A stretch of DNA of 64,000 bases, taken from Phycisphaerales bacterium. GTDB taxonomy: Bacteria > Planctomycetota > Phycisphaerae > Phycisphaerales > UBA1924. The notes under the pieces are model-generated. The model saw only the letters and a program-made list of their open reading frames with translations, was not told the origin of the DNA and searched no databases. Where the stretch lies: contig JAFIFZ010000028.1 of assembly GCA_020831775.1 (NCBI GenBank), forward strand, positions 1 through 64,000. Reading direction: 5' to 3'. The position numbers and the translations under genes were made by a program. The first letter of the stretch is position 1. Each line of letters begins with the position of its first letter. Of the stretch, positions 60,998 to 64,000 are shown piece after piece.

Positions 60998-62236
60998 ATG
61001 ACCGACCTCCTCATCCGACGCGCCAGGCTCTGGGACGCGGCGCACGACGCGCCGCTCGTCTCGATCATGATCCGGGGCGGATCGATCGAGTCCATCGATG
61101 TTGAACGGAGTGACGGGAAGAATGCGCGCGCAGCCGGCGAGTCCGGAAGCAACGATCGGAAACCGCCCCGCGAGTTGGACGCCGCGGGGCGTGTGCTGAT
61201 GCCGGCGTTCGTCGACTGCCATACGCACGCGTGCTGGGCGGGCGACCGGCTGGACGAATGGGATCGCAAGCAGGCCGGGGCGTCGTACCTGGAGATCCTC
61301 GAATCGGGCGGGGGGATCATGTCAACGGTGCGCAGCGTGCGCAACGCGTCGCGGGAGGAACTCGCCGAGGGCCTGCTCGCACGCCTCGGCGTGATGCTGC
61401 GCGAGGGGACGCTGGCGGTCGAGGTTAAGTCCGGCTACGGGCTGAGCACCGAGGACGAGCTGAAGATGCTCCGGGCGATCGCCGAAGCCGGGTCGCGCTG
61501 GCCCGGCACGCTCGTCGCCACAGCGTGCATCGGGCACGCCAAAGACCCCGATCGGCCCGACTTTGTGCGCACGACGATCGACGAAACACTCCCCGCTGTG
61601 CACGCGGAGTTCCCGGGTGTCGCGATCGACGCCTACTGCGAACGGGGCGCGTGGTCGCTGGAAGAGACGGTCGAGTTGCTCGACAGGGCGCTGGAGCTCG
61701 GGCACCCGGTGCGTGTGCACGCCGACCAGTTCAACAGCCTCGGCGTGATCCCTTGGGCGGTCCGCAGGGAGATCCTCAGCGTCGATCATCTGGAGGCGAG
61801 CACGCCCGAGGAACTCCACCTGCTCGCCGAGTCGGAGACCTTCGGCGTGATGCTCCCCTGCTCGGGGCTGCATGTGGACCAGCGGTACGCCGACGGGCGA
61901 TCGTTCCTCGATCACGGCGGGCGTCTCGCCATCGCCAGCAACTGCAACCCGGGCAGCGCCCCCACCTCTTCGATCCCGCTGACGGTTGCGCTCGCGAGTC
62001 GGTTCAACCGGATCACGGCGCAGGAGGCGATTCTGGCCTGCACGGCGAACGCCGCGGCTTTGCTCGGGCTGAGCGATCGCGGACGGGTCGAGCCGGGGCT
62101 GCGCGCCGATCTTGTCGTGCTGCGCCACAGCGATGCGCGGATGCTCGCCTACGAGTTCGGCGGGGACCCGGTCGACTGTGTGGTGCTGGGCGGCGAGGTG
62201 GTCTGCGAGGGGAGCGGGCGGGGCCGCGTTTCTTGA
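60998..62236 (+). CDS. hutI: Imidazolonepropionase
   Basis: A 412-residue amidohydrolase that opens imidazolone propionate to formimidoylglutamate. MPAFVDCHTHACWAGDRLDEW is the zinc motif, ILESGGGIMSTVRSVRNAS the substrate loop, AVEVKSGYGLSTEDELKML follows, then VHADQFNS, SVDHLEAS and IASNCNPGSAPTSSIPL. A loop after residue 38 (SDGKNARAAGESGSNDRKPP) is an unusual polar insert. The 3' end overlaps the convergent zinc-ribbon gene by 88 bp. With hutH, hutU and hutG it completes the pathway from histidine to glutamate. Confidence 0.95.
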   Translation: MTDLLIRRARLWDAAHDAPLVSIMIRGGSIESIDVERSDGKNARAAGESGSNDRKPPRELDAAGRVLMPAFVDCHTHACWAGDRLDEWDRKQAGASYLEILESGGGIMSTVRSVRNASREELAEGLLARLGVMLREGTLAVEVKSGYGLSTEDELKMLRAIAEAGSRWPGTLVATACIGHAKDPDRPDFVRTTIDETLPAVHAEFPGVAIDAYCERGAWSLEETVELLDRALELGHPVRVHADQFNSLGVIPWAVRREILSVDHLEASTPEELHLLAESETFGVMLPCSGLHVDQRYADGRSFLDHGGRLAIASNCNPGSAPTSSIPLTVALASRFNRITAQEAILACTANAAALLGLSDRGRVEPGLRADLVVLRHSDARMLAYEFGGDPVDCVVLGGEVVCEGSGRGRVS

Positions 62237-62760
62237 TCGACGGCTCTGTAGTCGGTCCAACGCACAACCTTGGGCTTGATGGGTCGGTCGATCGGGGCGC
62301 CGAGTTTGGCCGCGTCCCATCGGGCGGCGCACTCGGGGCAGCGGACGCGGGGCCTGCCGTCGTCCTGGGGATCGGGGCCGATCCCTTCGAGGCTGTAGAG
62401 GCAGGCGGGGCAGCGTCGGCGTTCGATGAGCACCGCCCGGAGCCGGGCGAGGTAGGCCGAGCCGGCCCAGAGGGCGCCGCGGGCGACGAGCAGGAACGAG
62501 CCGGCGATTGCCGCGGCGACGGGGGCGTGGACGATCAGGCCGAGGATCTCCATGCCGATCAGGAGTACGACGCCGATCAACGCGGCGATGTAGAGCACCA
62601 CCAGCAGCACCACCCCGACAAAGAACGGAGAGCAGAGGGGGCCGAGCACCCGGGAGGAGATCGCTCGTCGCTCGTCGGGGGGGAGCCTTCGGGCCGACCC
62701 GAGGCCGAGGGGCATGAGCTTGCCCGCTGCGTGGGTGCGTTGGTCTGCGTCGTCGAGCAT
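62149..62760 (-). CDS. Membrane protein with planctomycete-type zinc ribbon
   Basis: A 203-residue protein. Two hydrophobic helices (GVVLLVVLYIAALIGVVLL and VAAAIAGSFLLVARGALW, about residues 45-95) are followed by a zinc ribbon CPACLYSLEG and RVRCPECAARWD, then a Ser/Thr/Pro-rich tail. The CPxCxYxLxG...CPEC pattern is very common in uncharacterised planctomycete proteins. The start at 62760 is the first Met of the frame after the map gene; Met at 62715 is an alternative. Its last 88 bp overlap the end of hutI on the other strand. The function is unknown. Confidence 0.75.
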   Translation of the reverse strand: MLDDADQRTHAAGKLMPLGLGSARRLPPDERRAISSRVLGPLCSPFFVGVVLLVVLYIAALIGVVLLIGMEILGLIVHAPVAAAIAGSFLLVARGALWAGSAYLARLRAVLIERRRCPACLYSLEGIGPDPQDDGRPRVRCPECAARWDAAKLGAPIDRPIKPKVVRWTDYRAVDQETRPRPLPSQTTSPPSTTQSTGSPPNS

Positions 62761-62859
62761 GGGCTTGGAAGGGAGCTGGAGCGGCCGGATCGCTCGTGTT
62801 TGTGCGCTGATTGTGGTTCGGCGGGTGTCGCGAGCGGATGCCCCGGCGGATCGGGCGGA

Positions 62860-62865
62860 TACGAT
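62860..62865 (+). promoter_or_regulatory. TANNNT element upstream of map
   Basis: TACGAT ends nine bases before the ATG at 62875. No Shine-Dalgarno is present, only a run of C. Confidence 0.4.
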
Positions 62866-62874
62866 GCCCCCCAC

Positions 62875-63699
62875 ATGGCCCGGATCCCCTTTGTTCCAGA
62901 GTCGGAATACCCCAGAGCCTACGAGGCGGCCCAGTGCGTGGTCGAGACGCACCGCAGGCTGTCGGCGTGGCTCGAGCCGGGTCAGACCCTTGCGCACATC
63001 GACGCCTTTGTCGGGCGGACGCTCGACGAGCTGGGGTGCAAGTCGTGCTTCCGGGGGTACTCGCCCGGCAGGATGCCCGCGTTCCCCAGCCACGCGTGCC
63101 TGAGCGTCAACGAGTGCATCGTCCACGGGACAGCGGGGTACTACGAGGCCCCGATGAAGCTCGGCGATGTGCTGAAGATCGATGTCGGGGTCTGGAAGCA
63201 GGGCTGGGTAGGCGACGCGGCGTGGACTTATGTCTTCGGCCCCCCCACCCCCGAGATCAAGCACCTCTGCGACGCGGGCAAGGACTCGATCCGCGAGGGC
63301 GTCAAGACCCTCCGTCCGGGCAACACCTACAGGGCGTGGGCGGAGACTGTGCAGCGGATCGTCGAGCACGAGCGGGGCCTGCACCTGGTCCGCGGGCTCG
63401 GCGGACACGGGTATCACAAGAAGCGGCTGCACTGCGAGCCGTTCGTCGCCAATGTGCTGGCGAGTTTCCCCGGCGAATGGCCCGACGCGGACCGGGAGAT
63501 CCGCCCTGGCACGATCGTGGCGGTCGAGCCGATGATCGCGATCGGGACCAACAAGACGGTGCAGAAGTCCGGGCAGTGGCCGATCTTCACCGCCGACGGC
63601 TCGGCGAGCGTCCACTACGAGCACGATGTGCTCATCACCGAGGAAGGGCCCCGGGTGCTGACCGAGGGCCTTGAAGACATCAGGGATGTGATCGAGTGA
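62875..63699 (+). CDS. map: Methionine aminopeptidase
   Basis: A 274-residue enzyme removing N-terminal Met. The five metal ligands are visible: Asp in KIDVGVWKQG (residue 103), Asp in VGDAAWTYVFG (114), His in GLGGHGYHKK, Glu in VAVEPMIAIG and Glu in VHYEHDVLI. The substrate-gating His is in ECIVHGTAG (84). This is a type I enzyme with an N-terminal helix slightly different from E. coli. Its stop overlaps the trpA start by GTGA. Confidence 0.95.
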   Translation: MARIPFVPESEYPRAYEAAQCVVETHRRLSAWLEPGQTLAHIDAFVGRTLDELGCKSCFRGYSPGRMPAFPSHACLSVNECIVHGTAGYYEAPMKLGDVLKIDVGVWKQGWVGDAAWTYVFGPPTPEIKHLCDAGKDSIREGVKTLRPGNTYRAWAETVQRIVEHERGLHLVRGLGGHGYHKKRLHCEPFVANVLASFPGEWPDADREIRPGTIVAVEPMIAIGTNKTVQKSGQWPIFTADGSASVHYEHDVLITEEGPRVLTEGLEDIRDVIE

Positions 63700-64000
63700 G
63701 CGGGCGGATCGATCAGATCTTTTCGGAGCTGCGCTCGGGCGGCCGACGGGCGGTGATGCCGTTCGTCTGCGGGCAGCACCCCCGACCGGGCGCGACCGGC
63801 GAGATTCTGCGAGCGCTGGAGCGGGCCGGGGCGCCCATCGTCGAGATCGGCGTGCCGTTCTCCGACCCGATCGCCGACGGGCCGACGATCGCCGGGGCGA
63901 TGCACAGCGCTCTTGAGGCGGGTGCGAACCCCCGGGGGCTGCTGGAAGAGATCGCGGCGGTGCGGGGGGAGCTCTCGATCGGGCTGGTGGCGATGGTGAG
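63696..64000 (+). CDS. trpA: Tryptophan synthase alpha chain (partial, 5' part)
   Basis: The first 101 codons of trpA run off the window edge. GTG at 63696 overlaps the map stop (GTGA). VEIGVPFSDPIADGPTIAGAMHSAL contains the catalytic Glu and Asp of the alpha subunit, which releases indole from indole-glycerol phosphate. The N-terminal strand reads VMPFVCGQHPRPGATGEIL, where most enzymes have a GDP-type motif in place of GQHP. Other trp genes would lie downstream if clustered. Confidence 0.92.
   Translation, partial: MSGRIDQIFSELRSGGRRAVMPFVCGQHPRPGATGEILRALERAGAPIVEIGVPFSDPIADGPTIAGAMHSALEAGANPRGLLEEIAAVRGELSIGLVAMV

Overview
The window is 64 kb of gene-dense, GC-rich chromosome (roughly two thirds G+C by eye). 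It most resembles a member of the Planctomycetota, order Phycisphaerales. Two secreted proteins end in a calcium-loop (dockerin-like) tail finishing in Gly-Cys, a tail I associate with that order. A membrane protein carries the CPxCxYxLxG/CPEC zinc ribbon common in planctomycetes, secD and secF are fused, and short palindromes recur between genes. I see no rRNA, tRNA, CRISPR array, insertion sequence or prophage. The content is mostly housekeeping and catabolic, with a few accessory pieces.

Layout. 1-7.7 kb: tail of an RGG-rich protein, a DUF1294 protein, three tandem paralogous lipoproteins, a cobalamin-binding/MeaB-type GTPase fusion, a MATE exporter and a SurA/PpiD-like protein. 7.8-20.7 kb: rpsD, purF, a DsrE-like protein, an ABC ATPase with a large membrane partner, a ureohydrolase-AAA ATPase-gabD set, apgM and a membrane protein. 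20.9-27.7 kb: an AbgT transporter, guanine deaminase, an M61 peptidase, a BtpA-family protein and a lipid-kinase-like protein. 28-32.4 kb: a lysW-lysX-lysY-lysZ-lysK cluster for carrier-protein-bound lysine (or ornithine) synthesis, preceded by an unusual leader with an intrinsic terminator. 32.4-45.4 kb: phoU, eno, a HEPN-like gene pair, a Nudix hydrolase, two adjacent intramembrane proteases sharing a C-terminal tail, tgt-yajC-secDF, a LysM protein and a UDP-glucuronate decarboxylase. 45.4-53.2 kb: a coupled aminotransferase/glycerate kinase/amine oxidase operon and two secreted proteins with the Gly-Cys dockerin-like tail. 53.3-64 kb: proS, a GNAT acetyltransferase, a complete histidine-utilisation set (hutH, hutU, hutG, hutI), map and the start of trpA.

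The most striking global signal is the near absence of the tetranucleotide ACGT. I found six copies by eye where base composition predicts on the order of 190. Asp-Val, Asn-Val, Tyr-Val and His-Val pairs are written GATGT, AATGT, TATGT and CATGT in a genome that otherwise favours C-ending codons. This points either to long exposure to an ACGT-specific methyltransferase or restriction system, or to another strong ACGT-directed bias. A second global signal is a TANNNT element 6-9 bases upstream of many start codons that lack a Shine-Dalgarno sequence, which suggests leaderless transcription.

Local candidates for new biology are the cobalamin-GTPase fusion without a mutase domain, the lysW leader with its possible 56-residue ORF, the GTGA-coupled HEPN-like pair, and the shared tail on the rhomboid and site-2-type proteases. 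All functions are inferred from sequence reading alone.
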